From Plicaturopsis crispa FD-325 SS-3 (Eukaryota; Basidiomycota; Agaricomycetes; Amylocorticiales; Amylocorticiaceae), in contig KN832554.1 of NCBI GenBank assembly GCA_000827205.1, positions 3,555,815 to 3,619,814 on the forward strand: a stretch of 64,000 nucleotides of DNA, in the 5' to 3' direction. The translations under genes were made by a program, and so were the position numbers. The notes beneath the pieces were generated by a model. That model made no database searches, was not told where the DNA came from, and saw only the letters and a list, made by a program, of their open reading frames with translations. Numbering within the stretch: position 1 is the stretch's first letter; every line of letters begins with the position of its first letter. Shown here piece after piece: positions 23,134 through 34,946 of the stretch.

Positions 23134-24741
23134 ATGAACCAGAACCAGAACCAGCGGCACCCCGCCTCGCTGCTCCCGCGGCACATGCACAACCCAGAGT
23201 TTTGCGAGCTCGTGCGCACGCCCGTGTCGATGCCCATGGTCACCTACATCGCCATGCAGGCCGCCAGGGTCATACTCATCGACGATGAGGAGCCTGCGAC
23301 CCCGGCGGGCTCCGGCTCGGGGATCTGCACCCCGCCGCCCACGCCCGTCAAGGACCCGCTACTGTCCACGCCGGCGGCCCAGGGTATGCCCACGCTCGAG
23401 CGGTTCATCGTGCAGCTCGTGCAGGAGTCGAACGTCCAGGTGCCGACTCTGCTCACCACGCTCATCTATCTCCAGCGGCTGAAGACCAAACTGCCGAGGA
23501 TGGCCAAGGGTGCGTGGCATTTCTATCTTTTTTGCCCGCCTTTCTAACGCACTCGAACTACAACAGGCATGCCGTGCACCCGCCACCGGGTATTCCTTGC
23601 GACGCTGATCGTGGCCTGCAAGTACCTGAACGACTCGTCGCCAAAAAACAAGCACTGGGCAAGATACGCAGTGCTGTTCGACATCGCGGAGATCAACCTC
23701 ATGGAGAAGCAGCTCCTCTTCCTCCTCGACTACGACCTCCGCTTCGACGAGCTCGAGGCGTGCACGCTCTTCGCCCCCTTCATGGTAGCGCGTGCCCCCG
23801 CGCCATCCGCCGCTCAGCAGCAGGAGACACGCAGCGCCGCCGTCGACCGGGTCTCCCGTGCCGGGCGCGCGCGCGCACAAGCGCAGCAGATGCCGCCGAC
23901 CCCGCCGCGCGAGCCCGTGGCCCTAGCCCCGCTCGCCCAGGCCGTCATCTCCTCGGTCCGCAGCATGGCGAAGAACCTGTCCGCATCCGCGTCCGCCGCG
24001 GTCATCAGCCCGCCACACTCGGCGGCGATGTACCCGAGCATGAGCAGCGACAGCATCGCGAGCGCCGCGGACTCCGATATGGGCTCGCTCGTGAACGACA
24101 GCGGCAACTCCTCCGCGTCCTCGTCCGAGTTCATGTCCGAGGACGAGGCGAGCGCATCGGAGGGCGAGGGCGACCGCACGGCCACGGACACGAAGCCGCT
24201 CAGCAAGAAGTTCGTCCTGAGGCCGGTGCCGTCTCAGGCGTTCAAGCAGCGCCAGCAGCGTAATCGCAACCCGTCGGACACGTCTTCCGTGCGGACGGTG
24301 CGCGAGCGCGGTCGCTCGTCGTCCCCGTCCTCCGCCTCGCCGCCACCCATGAGCGCGAGCACGAACCTGCGGCGCGTGATCTTCGACGCGAGTGTCCGCG
24401 GCCGGCCAAACGTCACCGGCAAGCGCGCCAGCTCGTACAACTACGGCGGCGCCCAGCTTCCCCCTTCCGCACACAGTACCAACACGAGCACGCTGCCGCG
24501 GAGCGCGGGGCTGGCGACGGCGGGGTCCGGCGGGTTCCTGAGCCGGATGTGGGGCGTGGCGACGAAGGGGCAGCAGGAGAAGGCGCTGCTCGAGACGGCG
24601 CACGCGTATGGGTACGCGAAGGCTGTGGTGGACATCGTCGAGCCGGCGGAGGCGCACCCGGCGGGGAGCGGCGCGAGCGCGTTCCGGCGGCTCGTGCACT
24701 CGCGGTCGGCGGTGTTCCGGAGCGGGCTGAACGACTCGTAG
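23134..24741 (+). CDS. PCL/PHO80-type cyclin
   Basis: Two exons around a 57-nt intron (23510-23566), which joins LPRMAK to GMPCTRHR. The cyclin box lies in the first 200 residues: LERFIVQLVQESNVQVPTLL, RVFLATLIVACKYLNDSSPKN, INLMEKQLLFLLDYDLRF. This pattern, with the K-Y-L-N-D-S motif, marks the Pho85-cyclin group that pairs with a Pho85/Cdk5-like kinase in G1 or nutrient control. The C-terminal 300 residues are Ser/Ala/Pro-rich with an acidic patch (SEDEASASEGEGD), typical of a phosphorylated, unstable regulator. The start is the first ATG after the leader. Confidence 0.88.
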
Positions 24742-25376
24742 GGGGGAGGAGGAAATGCGGATACACGAACAACGTGTGGATGGTGCGAGTTGCCCGATGC
24801 TGGGCTGACTTGGATCAACGCTCCAAAAACACAATACCCCTGCTGGATACACTTTTTGCTCGACACGTACTATCTTTGCTCATTAATCCACATCCCCCGT
24901 CCTCTTGCATTATACCATTTCACATTTCATCATCCTCCATATCATTATGCTTCATATTCCTCCATATCCTCATGCTTCATATCCCCCCTTTTCATATATC
25001 CGCTTCCACACTCAATCACGATATCCCTCCATCCATATTCCATACCGTACAAATTATCATTGTATCGCTCACAGTTCCCACCTAATCATATACACATGCC
25101 ACATTCGTTCCATATCATATCCTCCCATGTCAATCGCACACTTTCTTTGGGTTTATTGCTACTCACTATCGTAGACGTAGACACGGCGTGCTTTGTGTGC
25201 GTCCGCAATTGCAAACACCTCGCACGTCCACATATTACATCGTTGCGATCCGGGCATAGCATTTGAGTTTGAGTGTAAGTAGTATAAGATACAAGCGTCC
25301 AACTTAAAGCAATGAGCAATGTCCCATTCGTATCGGTAGATCAACGAGAAAGCAAAAGCAAGAAACCCGGGCGAAA
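24742..25376. other. Convergent intergenic region with CAT/CCT-rich low-complexity DNA
   Basis: It lies between the cyclin stop and the SH3 gene stop. From about 24880 to 25110 the plus strand is almost free of G and rich in CAT and CC, including two adjacent 25-base units (24934-24958 and 24959-24983). Frames through it read as His/Ile/Ser/Pro repeats and are not believable proteins. Confidence 0.6.
24934..24983. repeat. 25-bp direct repeat, two units
   Basis: Two adjacent copies of a 25-base unit beginning CCTCCATATC and containing ATGCTTCATAT, differing at only a few positions. They sit inside a broader CAT-rich low-complexity tract. Confidence 0.75.
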
Positions 25377-26649
25377 TCACAGCACTTTGACATACGACGC
25401 CGGGAATAGCCCCGTCTTCCCCCCGTACTCGCCCGACCACCTGTCGGCACATCACCATAACCAGTAGTAAATGAGCATACTTGTATCGCCGACGCAGGAA
25501 GGAAAGGACGTACCAGTCGTCAGAAGGCCGGTCCGTCACCAGCACTCGCTCCCCCGCGCGGATCTGCAGGTCCCCCGCATCCTTCACGCAAATCAGCCAC
25601 ATTACACTTGGCCCTCAAGCAACCACTGGGAACGGGAGGACGGGCGCACCTGGCTATCATAATCATATAACGCCTCCGCCCACTCGCCCTTCTCCTCCTC
25701 CTCCTCTTCCTGTTGTCGCCGTGGTGGTGGGGGAGGAGCGTTAGTTTGCGAGGCAGTGCGCGACGGCGGGGGCGCGAACGCGTTCTTGCGCGGGGCGAAC
25801 GCGGCGGGGGCGGGTGGCGGCGGGGGTGTGTACGCCTTGTTCGCGGTCGAGTTCCGTAGGGTGCCGAACATGTTTTTGGCGGAGGAGGTGTCGACGTCGC
25901 CGAAACGCTGCGTGCGGGCGTCGTCAGTCAATTAGTCGTGCTTACACCCTTGGGAGGGGGGAGGGAGGAGGAAGAAAGGGAAGGGAAGTGGGAAAGGTAG
26001 GGAATGGAGGGTGGACGCACGCGGACGACGGTGGGCGGCTTGTCGCGGATGGAGGGCGGGTGCTCCGATCCCGGGGACACGCTACTGGAACTACTTGAGC
26101 TGCGCTGTGGCGGCGCAGGCGGCGATTTCGCGCTCCACGACAACGCGGCATTGGCTACCTGCCCCGCGCCTTTATTGAACTGCGGACTTGACGCCTACAA
26201 CGATTTCAAACATATGAGTACTAAGTAGTACGTGTACGAGCAGGTGGATTGTGTCGAAGGTGGATGATGTCGAGACGCACCATAGCAGCGTACGGACTAT
26301 TCTTCGGCACGCCGTGCTTCAAACCCGCGGACACGAGCCGCGACGTCGCCTCGGGGTTGCTCGCCAGCGCCTGGTGGACTGCGGACACCGCTGCCCCTTG
26401 CGCACTGTAGGCTTCCCGTGCATGTACACTACCAGATTCAGGATGTGCACTATCGGTTGCAGGATCATCCGATCCACCCCCGCCGCGCAGGAGGTCGGGG
26501 CGCGACGAAAAGTACCTGTACAATCAGTGCATGCGTTAGATCATCCTAAATCCGGCTATGACTGTGATGGAAGGGAGGGAAGGGCGCAACTCGTCTAGCA
26601 GGTCGAAGAACGCATCTTTCTCGCGCGAGGGCAGGTTCGTGAACACCAT
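25377..26649 (-). CDS. SH3-domain protein (LSB1/PIN3-like arrangement)
   Basis: Five exons on the minus strand. The N-terminus MVFTNLPSREKDAFFDLLDEYF is followed by a helical region (AAVSAVHQALASNPEATSRL), then Ser/Pro-rich sequence, and proline runs (YTPPPPPAPAAF, NAPPPPPRRQ). A C-terminal SH3 domain follows: WAEALYDYDSQDAGDLQI, a WW pair formed across an intron, and GLFPASYVKVL at the very end. The SH3 hallmarks ALYDY, WW and the final P-x-x-Y are all present. An SH3 domain combined with polyproline suggests a cortical actin or endocytosis adaptor, as for Lsb1/Pin3; that role is inferred. The first intron has an unusual donor, GTTGCG. Confidence 0.85.
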
Positions 26650-27969
26650 AAGCAGAGGTGGGAGACAACAAGGAGACTCGTTAATTTGACTGCAGAATTC
26701 GAAAGAGATCTGTTCTGTGTTCAGCGTTTCCTGAGTGCACGATTTCGTGGCTCGACGGCGTTCCTGCCAGAGATAGGGGTGCTCGCTCGCGTGCGCAGGC
26801 TAAACACTAAATAAATGTACCTCGAGCGTCGAGAAACATACGCTACAGAGTGACTGTAAAAGTTTGATTTTGAATACAGTGGAGATACATATGCTACTGC
26901 ATGTGTAGATAGCTCGGTAAACATGCCATTCAATGGTGGAACAACGTGCGGGGGAGCAGAACATGCGCCAGACGCTCAGGCTCGTCGGTAGCCGGAACAA
27001 AATTAATCGACCAAGTTAACGCATATGTATGATGTCGGATAGACAGGACTGATCCACCGTGATATACAGGTCTTGGAATTGGAATTGGGAGCCAGTAGCC
27101 CTGCGCATATGATGGTCCTGATCAGCGTTACAAGGCGAAGTGTCTGGGAATCTTGAATCTTTGGAAGGGCGCCGTGCGTACCTCTAAATATACATCCGCC
27201 GCGTCGGTTCCTGGAGGGGCCCATATATAAAATGTCGAGGTGTTGTTGCGCATTGCCCGGGTATACCGTTGCGAGTGAGAACACGTCTCAGGAGTCCGAT
27301 CTCTTGTCGTACCTGCGATAAATGCGTATGTGTCCCCGGTGCCTCGTGACAACACCTCACAAGCCCGGGGACATGGCAGGAGAGCGACAAGCAAGATCGC
27401 AGTGGAGAAGGGAGGGGGAGAGCACGAATGGAAAAGGAAAAGGAGTGACGGGGGAACGATGGGGATCCAGGGCTTCTATTCCGCGCGCGTTTCCTATAGT
27501 GCAGCCGAGTGGATTTAGCTGTAACGGATATCGAGATCGGGCCACCGACAAAAGTATATAAGCCCTCTCTGCGTGAACATGCTGCTCTGTGTCTGCCCTT
27601 GTGCTCTCCCTTTCTTGCAATTGTCCGCTGTCGTTGTCGCTGCTGTCGTCGAGCCAGAGCAATGCGGTATACCCGAATCGGAATCGGAGTCGGAAAGGGG
27701 TCGAGGTCGGCGGCCTGACGTTTTGAACGGCAATTTCACCTTTTTTTCCTGCGCCGCCCTTTTGTTGAAAAGATTGGGTCGTGATAACACCGTTGCAGTC
27801 TCGTATCCTTCGGCTTTTCATATCTAGTAAAAGCACGCATATATCCTGCCTCGGCCCTAGTCCGCCGAGTTCCTGTCTGTGTCCAGAGCGTGCTCCTCGC
27901 TGGCAACGGCCCTCGCACGGCCACACCGCTATACGATACTGCGTGTACGACTGCAGATATTCCCGGGAC
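26650..27969. promoter_or_regulatory. Divergent promoter region, SH3 gene / SSXT-like gene
   Basis: 1.3 kb with no recognised gene. Two good TATATAA boxes lie on the plus strand at 27224-27230 and 27555-27561. The second, about 415 bases before the SSXT-like start and followed by CT-rich DNA, is the likelier promoter of that gene. A purine-rich stretch lies at about 27405-27455. Short frames on both strands lack motifs. Confidence 0.5.
27555..27561 (+). promoter_or_regulatory. TATA box (SSXT-like gene)
   Basis: TATATAA, then GCCCTCTCTGCGTG as a pyrimidine-rich start region. Position and strand fit the downstream gene; transcription start is inferred. Confidence 0.55.
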
Positions 27970-30900
27970 ATGATCCATCTCGATCGGAACCACCATCCGT
28001 CCCCGCTCTCCCCTCGCCCAAAGCCAAATCTTATCAAACCGCAACAACCCCACAACGATCAACACTCCGCAAAAATCATCGCCTGGGACTCGACTCCATT
28101 CCATCACCAGCTCGCAGACCAGGACTCGCTTGTTCAGCCGGTTGTTGACTCTGCAGCGCCCGACGCTACCGACGCTGCTGCACCCGACGCGCAGGGGCCG
28201 ATTACCCCTGTGAACGGCGACGAGCCTGCAGCGACGCACATATCCGCCCCCTCGTCCCCCGGCACCGCACACGAACGCGAACGCAGCTCCTCCCTGTCCC
28301 CGCCTCCCGAAGACGAGCCCCAGCCCCCCGCGCCCGCACCGCCCGACGACAAGGTGACCGTGGAGGAGCAAGAGGAACGAGTCGAACAGGCGTCGCGGCA
28401 GTCCACACCGCTCACGCCGCTGCCCGAGCAGGAAGCGCCGGATCAGGAGCAGGAGCAGGATGACGACGTGAAAGCGGAAGCGCCTGAGGGCGAGGCGTCA
28501 GAGGATGTACCGGTAGCAGAAGAAGAACCAGCGGTTATTGAGAATGCAGAGAAAGCAGCAGGAGAGAGCGCGGAGAATAAGCCTGGGGAAGCCGTGGAAA
28601 ACCCTCCGGTAGACTCTGTCCCGTATGCACCGACACCAAATACAGCTGCGGCTTCTCCCCCGCACCCCGCATTACCGTCTACGCAGGGAGCCGCAGACCC
28701 GCAGCCGGAACCGGTACCGTCAAAAATCGAGTCCCCACCCCCGGTCGCAGAGGGTGTACTCCCTTCGAGTGCCGATAACGTCGTGACGCCTGCGAAGCCC
28801 GCGTCGCCTTCCGCGGCGACTTCGCCTCAGGGACACGACTCGAAGGTCGTGAGGGTTTTGGAGTTGAACGCCGAGCTTCTCAAGTGCGTCGCAGCCCAAT
28901 GACTTGCGTCTGACTATCCTAACGATTTTGTGGTTTGACAGAGCGTGCATAGAGTTCCAGACGCGCGGTATAGCCATGAATGATTTGCGATTTCAACCGT
29001 AAGTCATCCGCGCTCATGCCTGCGGGATTTCCATTGACCTCGCGTCGTAGGTTTGCGCACCGCTTGCAAGCGAACCTCACATGGCTAGCAGCAGCAGCCG
29101 ACCAAAGTCGCCAAGGCGTACGTACCCTCCTCCTCTTCGCCCACCCCTCCCCCGTTCACCCGTTCACCTCGCTGACCTCTTACGGTTACTTAGAACCAAA
29201 GCAACATGACGCTCCCGATAATGGAGCCCCCGCCCTCCCTCGACTTCATCGCGATGGACCGCATCCGCGAGCTGTACAGCGACATGCCCACCGTCTTCGC
29301 CGAGGAGATCGCGCGGCGGCAACAACATGCCCCAACACCCTTTATGCCCCCTCCTACACCCTCTGCCGGCACACCCAACCTCAAGCGCGACCGCCCCGAC
29401 GAGTCGATCGACACGGGCATGTCAAACAAGCGCAGGGATATGGGCGATACCAAGATGCTGCCCCCCTCTACGCCGTCCACTTCGCACCCCCACCCCTCCT
29501 CTTCCACCCCGCACCCCATTCACCCCAATCCCACCAATAACAACCTCCCGTTCCCCGGCACCCCACAGTCCCCGCCCACGCTCGCGTCTATCACGCCCGC
29601 GCCCGGCTCCGCGGAGGCCTCCGCCGCGGCGTCCTCGCGCGACAGGGCAAGGCAGCTGCAGATCCAGCAGGCTATGCAACAACAACAGCAGCAGCAACAA
29701 AGGCGGCAGATGTCTCCAGGGCAGGGGGGGATGCAGAACGCCGTGGCCGGTCCATCGAACCTGAACCCCAGCGCGAATATGAATATGCACCCGAGCGCTA
29801 ATATGAACCCAAGCGCGCCTATGAACGCCAACCCGAATATGAACGCCAACCCGAATATGACCCCGAACCCGAATATGGCCAACCCGAACCCGAACATGGC
29901 CAACGCGAGCAACGCCGCCGCGCTGGCGCAGTTCGGGCCGCACGCGATGCAGAACTTCCAGATGCTGCAGCAGGCGAACCCGCCGCACCCGTTCGTGGAG
30001 TATATGGGCCGCAGCGTGCCCGGCTTCGCCGCGCTCTCCGTGCAGCAGAAGATGCAGAAGATGCAGATCGTTCAGGTATGTGCCCGTTTCTACGCGTCGT
30101 GTCTAAGCGTCGATGCGTATGTTGTGGTAAGAGCTGATGGCTGATTTGGAATAACAGGCAGCGATGCAGGCGCAGGCGAAGCAAAAGCAGCAGCAACAGC
30201 AAGGTCAGAATAACGGGCCACATCAGCGGGGTGGTGGGCCTATGCCGCAGCACATGCCGATCCAGCCGAGTAACAGCATGTCCCACCAGTTTGCGGGCCA
30301 GAGCGCCAGCCCGCAGCAGCAGCAGATGCATGCGCAGATGTCGCCACAGCAGCAGCAGGGCGGGATGTTCCCCTTCGCGCCGCAAAACGGCGGCATGAAC
30401 AGCAGCGGCGGCCTCCCGACGCAGCAGCAGATGCAGGCCGCGACGATGCACAACCTCACGCCGCAACAACGGCAGCAGCTACTCCTCATGCAGCAGATGC
30501 GCGGCGGCGGCGGCGGCGGGCAGGGTCAAGGCGGGGGCGGAGGGGGGATGTCGATGCCGAACCCGGCGATGATGAGCCCACAGCAGATGCAGCAGGCGCA
30601 GGCGTTCATGACGCAGCAGCGCATGGCGCAGATGGGGTCGCCTCCGCCACCGGGGCAGGGGCAAGGGCAGGGGAGCGAGTTCCCCGCGCTGCGCTCGAAT
30701 CCGGCGCCGGGGATGCCGGGAATGATGCGGAACACGCAGTCGCCGGCGGAGAGCGCGCCGTCGCCGATGACGCCAAGGGTCGGCGGGTCGAGGGAGGGCT
30801 ATGACCGCGCGATGGTGCAGCAGCAGATCAACGCGGCGAGGGCGATGGCGAGCCAGAGCCCGTCGTTCAACCCGAACCCGCAGATGCAGGCGCAGGCGGG

Positions 30901-31282
30901 TGGGAACTGGCAGGGGGGCAATCCGCAGCAGCATTTACCGCAGCATATGCAGCAACAGCAGCAGCAGGGGATGCAGATTGGCCGCGGCCCGAGCTCGAAT
31001 TACGGGATGTCGCCGCCGCCGAGCGCGGGGCCTGGGTCCGCGTACGGGGGCGCGCCCTCGCCGAGTAACAACAATCAAAATCACTGGTCGCAGGGCGGCG
31101 GGCACGGGTCGTATCCGTACGCGTCGTCGCCCGGCGGGCATCAGCAGTCCGATCGCCCGACGACGCCGTACCACGTCCCGCCGTCGATGCCAATGTCCTC
31201 GCAGCTGCAGATGCTCGCGCAGAACCCGCAGGACCACCTCCCGCCGCCCGATTTCGATATCTTCAACTTCAGTGATCAATGA
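27970..31282 (+). CDS. SS18/SSXT-like protein, candidate SWI/SNF subunit
   Basis: Several exons. The first 300 residues are Pro/Glu/Ala-rich and acidic. Across three splice joints the gene then reads LELNAELLK-ACIEFQTRG..., HRLQANLTWLAAAADQS. This is the SNH (SSXT) domain of human SS18, where the pattern is LLDEN..LI.CI.EYQ..GK ... QILHRNL.YLA.IAD. The remaining 680 residues are Gln/Met/Pro/Asn/Gly-rich, with poly-Q (29685-29700 and 30190-30200) and N-P-N-M-x-N repeats, as in SS18's QPGY tail, ending PPDFDIFNFSDQ. SS18 binds the BRG1 ATPase of BAF complexes; yeast Snf11 is a distant counterpart. The start codon is uncertain: 27970 is the first in-frame ATG of the open stretch, but an upstream exon is possible. 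Confidence 0.75.
29824..29904 (+). repeat. Asn-Pro-Asn-Met repeat inside the SSXT-like gene
   Basis: A run of short imperfect coding repeats (ACCCGAATATGAACGCCA type, 12-18 bases) gives NPNMNANPNMTPNPNMA. Such tracts expand and contract easily and are unlikely to be position-critical. Confidence 0.7.
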
Positions 31283-31683
31283 TAGACTCCCTCCGACGAC
31301 GACTTCTTTTGCGCATAACGTTATACCCTGGCGACCCGCATGGCGGTGATTATTTGCTTGTTATTATCGGTCTGCGCGCTTTCCCCGGGCTGTTCCACTC
31401 CTCATCCTCCCTCATCATCACCTCGCCTCTAACTCTTTTTCGCTCTGGCTACTCACGCTCTTCGGTCTCTTTGTTTGTCATTTTGCTCTGCTCGGAATAT
31501 AAACTGTATTATTAGCGAGGCAATCGAGACGTTGCTTTGCTCTGTCTGAACTGGCTCCAACACACTCAGTGCGGTCGACGATCTATTTGTATTGTCTCGA
31601 GTCCGCGTTCAGCGTTTAACCTTTCTGCATTCTCCTTCTTCTTACCTCCACAGTTACAGCGGTCTATCTTTTTCAATACACAT
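31283..31683. other. Intergenic, SSXT-like to F-box gene
   Basis: T- and C-rich. The left half probably holds the SSXT-like 3' UTR, and the pyrimidine-rich right half (31620-31670) leads into the F-box start at 31684. An AATATAAA-like element is near 31496. No gene seen. Confidence 0.5.
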
Positions 31684-34337
31684 ATGGCCCCCGCTCGAAA
31701 GAGGCCTGGGACTACCCGTGGCGCGTACGTATCCTCTCCTTTTCAGAGTACGGCGCGTCGCTGACGACGTTTTTCACTCCCCTAGAAAAAATGCAAACAC
31801 GGAAAAATCTCGTGCAGGTACGGACGCACCCGACAAGAATGATATCATCATACACTCACCTTTGTGCAGGCCTTCCGTCCACCAGCGAAATGTCCAAAGT
31901 CGGGGACAATGAGAACCCAGTGGTCAAGAAAACCCGCAAATCGCGGTACCAAGGCAAACTCGCTGCGCTTGTAGGCATGCCGCTGGACATTTTCTTCGAG
32001 GCGCGTGTACATATACTATCGGATCGCTCGTAGTATCATATTGACACACTCGGAGAGCATTGCAGGTGGCGACAAAACTGTCCCCAGGCGACATCCTCAC
32101 CCTCTCGCGCGTGTCCAAGGCGTTTCGGGCAATCGTCATGAGCAAGAGTTCGCGGTACATGTGGGTCGTCGCGCGCCGCAATATACCGGGCCTCCCCGAC
32201 TGCCCGCCCGACCTCACCGAGCCGCAGTACGCCCGCCTGCTCTTCGAACGCGACTGCCATGTACGTGCCCTCTCCCCCCTCCTCTCCCATGTTTCGTGCA
32301 CGCAACACTGATGTGCGAACGTTCTAAAGGCGTGCGGCAAGACGAACGCGCGCAAGGTCGACTACGCGCTAAGGATGCGGCATTGCAGGGCGTGTTTCAG
32401 GGCATTGTATGCTGCTCGTATTCCTCCGCCAAGGAGACTGCTAACGCCGAGAAAAGGATCAAGAAAGGATCGACCATCCATGGGAGGGGCGGCCCAAAGT
32501 GGCCAGACGAGCTTTGGCCCTTGATTCCCCGGTCCAGTCAGAGTACGCATCTCCTCAGCATCTGTAAGACCAGAGTCCGTACTGAAGACGGTGTAGAGCA
32601 CCGGGACATGGAACTCCCATTCATCAACGACGACAACGAAAGCCAGCATGCCTACTACGTTGATGAATGCGAGATGGTCGTCAAAAAGTATCAAGAGCTA
32701 AAAACTGGTGACCCCGCCGCGTTCGAGCTGTTCGCGAAGACACAACGGGATACCGCCAGCCAGATGATGCAGGTGACGCGCCCGGTAGTATCGTCCCATA
32801 CGGCTATACATTGAACATTGTGCGTCCATTAATCACAGCACGCGCTCAAGTTGGAGGTATGGGAGGGCATGAGCCGCGTAGAGGCTCGGGTGCAGGACCA
32901 AGTACTGATCACCAAGAGAAAGTCCAGGTCCGTGCATTACTGCGACCCGTGCTCTCCTGTGTGCTCAAGAGCCTTCTCAGCATCCGCGAAAGAATCATCG
33001 CATCAGGCTGGGAGGAGAAGTATATTCCAGACTACCATTATACCTGGGAGAAGCATTACAACCAGCCAAGGGAGTTGACCGACAGGAGTGCGTCCTCGTA
33101 TATTCACATGAAAGAGCTACTGACACGAGTACATTCTTGCAGTATGGAACACTATTCGCCCTGACTTCGAGGCCATTCTTCGAGTTAACCGGGACAGGAT
33201 CGTTAAAGATGAACGGGCAGTCTTGCTCCGCCAACGGCGAGCCGAAGCACGGCTACTCTACGATGCTCTCGTCTTGGAAATCGCGGACGGCTCAGAAGAG
33301 GAACTCCTGCTCGCTCCTAACTTCCGGATGATGTGTGAACTGCCCAGCCTCAAATTCTTTCTGTCTGCAGACACCTGTACGTCGCACATCACTGAGGACC
33401 AGTGGAGCACTCTCCGGGTCCCTGTGGAATGCGAAATCGCGGACTACAAGACGGCCACGAAGTGCGAGCTTGCTACTCTGTTCCGGGCGCAAACTTGCCA
33501 GCCTCCGCCTTTTGACGATGACTTTTCTGTCCTCTATCTGGCGTCTTCCGTAGCTCGCTGTCGCATGTGCCATGAACTTCGGTCGTATCCAGATGTCCTG
33601 GACCATATATTATCCTGCCCTCGCATTCCTGCTCTTAGGCTGTATCCCTTGGTGCTGGAGCCTGTGCCGGCGAAATTCTTCAACTTGATTCTGTCCATCT
33701 TGGACGCCTTGGACTTTCCCGAGGACGCGTTGCGGAGCTCGGTCGATGGACTCGGCGATCGTCTGCAAAGCCTCTGTGATTGCCCGTCTTCTCGCGAACC
33801 TCTTGATTTTTCCAGTCTGGTATGGGTCCCATGCACACGTCCTTCATCTGTAGCGTCTGATGCTCCGTGCTCAGATTTTCCACCTCTACTCCGAATACCA
33901 TCGGGCAAGATGCATGCCCCAGCGCCGGTGAGTTCATACTTGAGGTATGTATATCAATCATTCAGTGACATCGAACTCCTTTTCTGTTCAGCACCATGGA
34001 TGAAGAAGCTTGCTACGATCCCGATCTCGAGCACGACCCCACGGACCTCAATAGGATCTTTGCCTTGCTTCCAAAGGAGGAGGAGACGGAGTCCGACTCA
34101 GTCAAACTCGAGAATGACGCTGACCCGTTCGACATGCCGAGATTCTGTGTCCCGTGCATGAACGTGGGCAATGGACTCGTGGAAATCGGGACAGAAGTGG
34201 ACGCTGTGCATCATATGAAGACTGTGTATGTGGGCAAAGCCTTAATCTCGACGCCTAGATTACGCGTAACTGATGTCCTTGTGTACAGGCATCCCGAGTT
34301 GGAGTCGAACTCGGAGTACGACGAATATTCAGACTAG
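31684..34337 (+). CDS. F-box protein of the Agaricomycete-expanded type
   Basis: The start MAPARKRPGTTRGA continues over small exons to a basic stretch (KKTRKSRYQGK) and the F-box: MPLDIFFE-VATKLSPGDILTLSRVSKAFR. The usual downstream block follows: MWVVARRNIPGLPDCPPDL, EPQYARLLFERDCHACGK, then MRHCRACF. The remaining exons include SGWEEKYIPDY, a Cys/His pattern (CRMCHELRSYPDVLDHILSC) that may bind zinc, and an acidic tail ending SNSEYDEYSD. F-box proteins recruit targets to SCF ubiquitin ligases through Skp1; the target here is unknown. The intron inside the F-box (32002-32065) begins GC if the usual FFEV spacing is kept, or GT at 32008 if two extra residues are tolerated. Exact exon limits between 32390 and 33140 are uncertain. 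Confidence 0.75.
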
Positions 34338-34765
34338 CCGATTATCAGATTTATTTGCCCACTGTCAGTGTATGCCCGCTTGCTTGTCGCCTACCCATCC
34401 TGTTCAAACAGATCCCCAGATTGTTGTTGAAGTTGTTGTTGTAACTTGTTGTGTTTTATCGTGTAGCGTTCCGCGTTAATCTGGTCTGCTTCTGTTGCAA
34501 TGTTATTATTACACCGTATTTTTGAGCCCCTCGTATCATCGCACAAGTCGAAGAACGTGAACACCAGACGTTATGAAGTATCAAAGCTTGTAAAGGATAG
34601 CCACGCGATTCGAGTCGTCAGCCACATGCAGAGTGTAGGCGTGTTTGGCTGCAGCACTTCTTACCTAATCTGAACCTTAAACATACAGTTCCCACGATAA
34701 ACCTTGTTCAGAGTACGGGCTCAGTGGCGGCGGTCAACACACTCTTCACGTCAAGACGCTAGAAA
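34338..34765. other. Intergenic and promoter of the uL2 gene
   Basis: T-rich tail of the F-box gene, then about 250 bases of promoter. I see no TATA box, consistent with a ribosomal protein gene. No other gene recognised. Confidence 0.5.
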
Positions 34766-34939
34766 GTGAGTATGCCCGCCCTTTCGCCTGGACTGGATTC
34801 AACTCGGGACGCTCTATGGAGGCTCTGTGTTGCTCTCTCGAAAACCTCGTCGAATTCGGAGCGGTGCAGGACCTTCTCTGGCGGCGTCTCGGTGTTTCTG
34901 CAATACTATCGGACAACGTACTCATCTTGTGTTTTACAG
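34766..34939 (+). other. Probable 5' UTR intron of the uL2 gene
   Basis: The interval begins GTGAGT at 34766 and ends TTTTACAG at 34939, eight bases before the ATG at 34947. Ribosomal protein genes often carry such leader introns. Transcript evidence would be needed. Confidence 0.55.
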
Positions 34940-34946
34940 ATTTACG

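Noticed and set aside
23923-24852. 309-codon minus-strand frame opposite the cyclin gene
   Set aside because: It mirrors the GC-rich, Ser/Ala-rich cyclin exon and is full of Arg. It has no motif, and the plus strand clearly encodes a cyclin.
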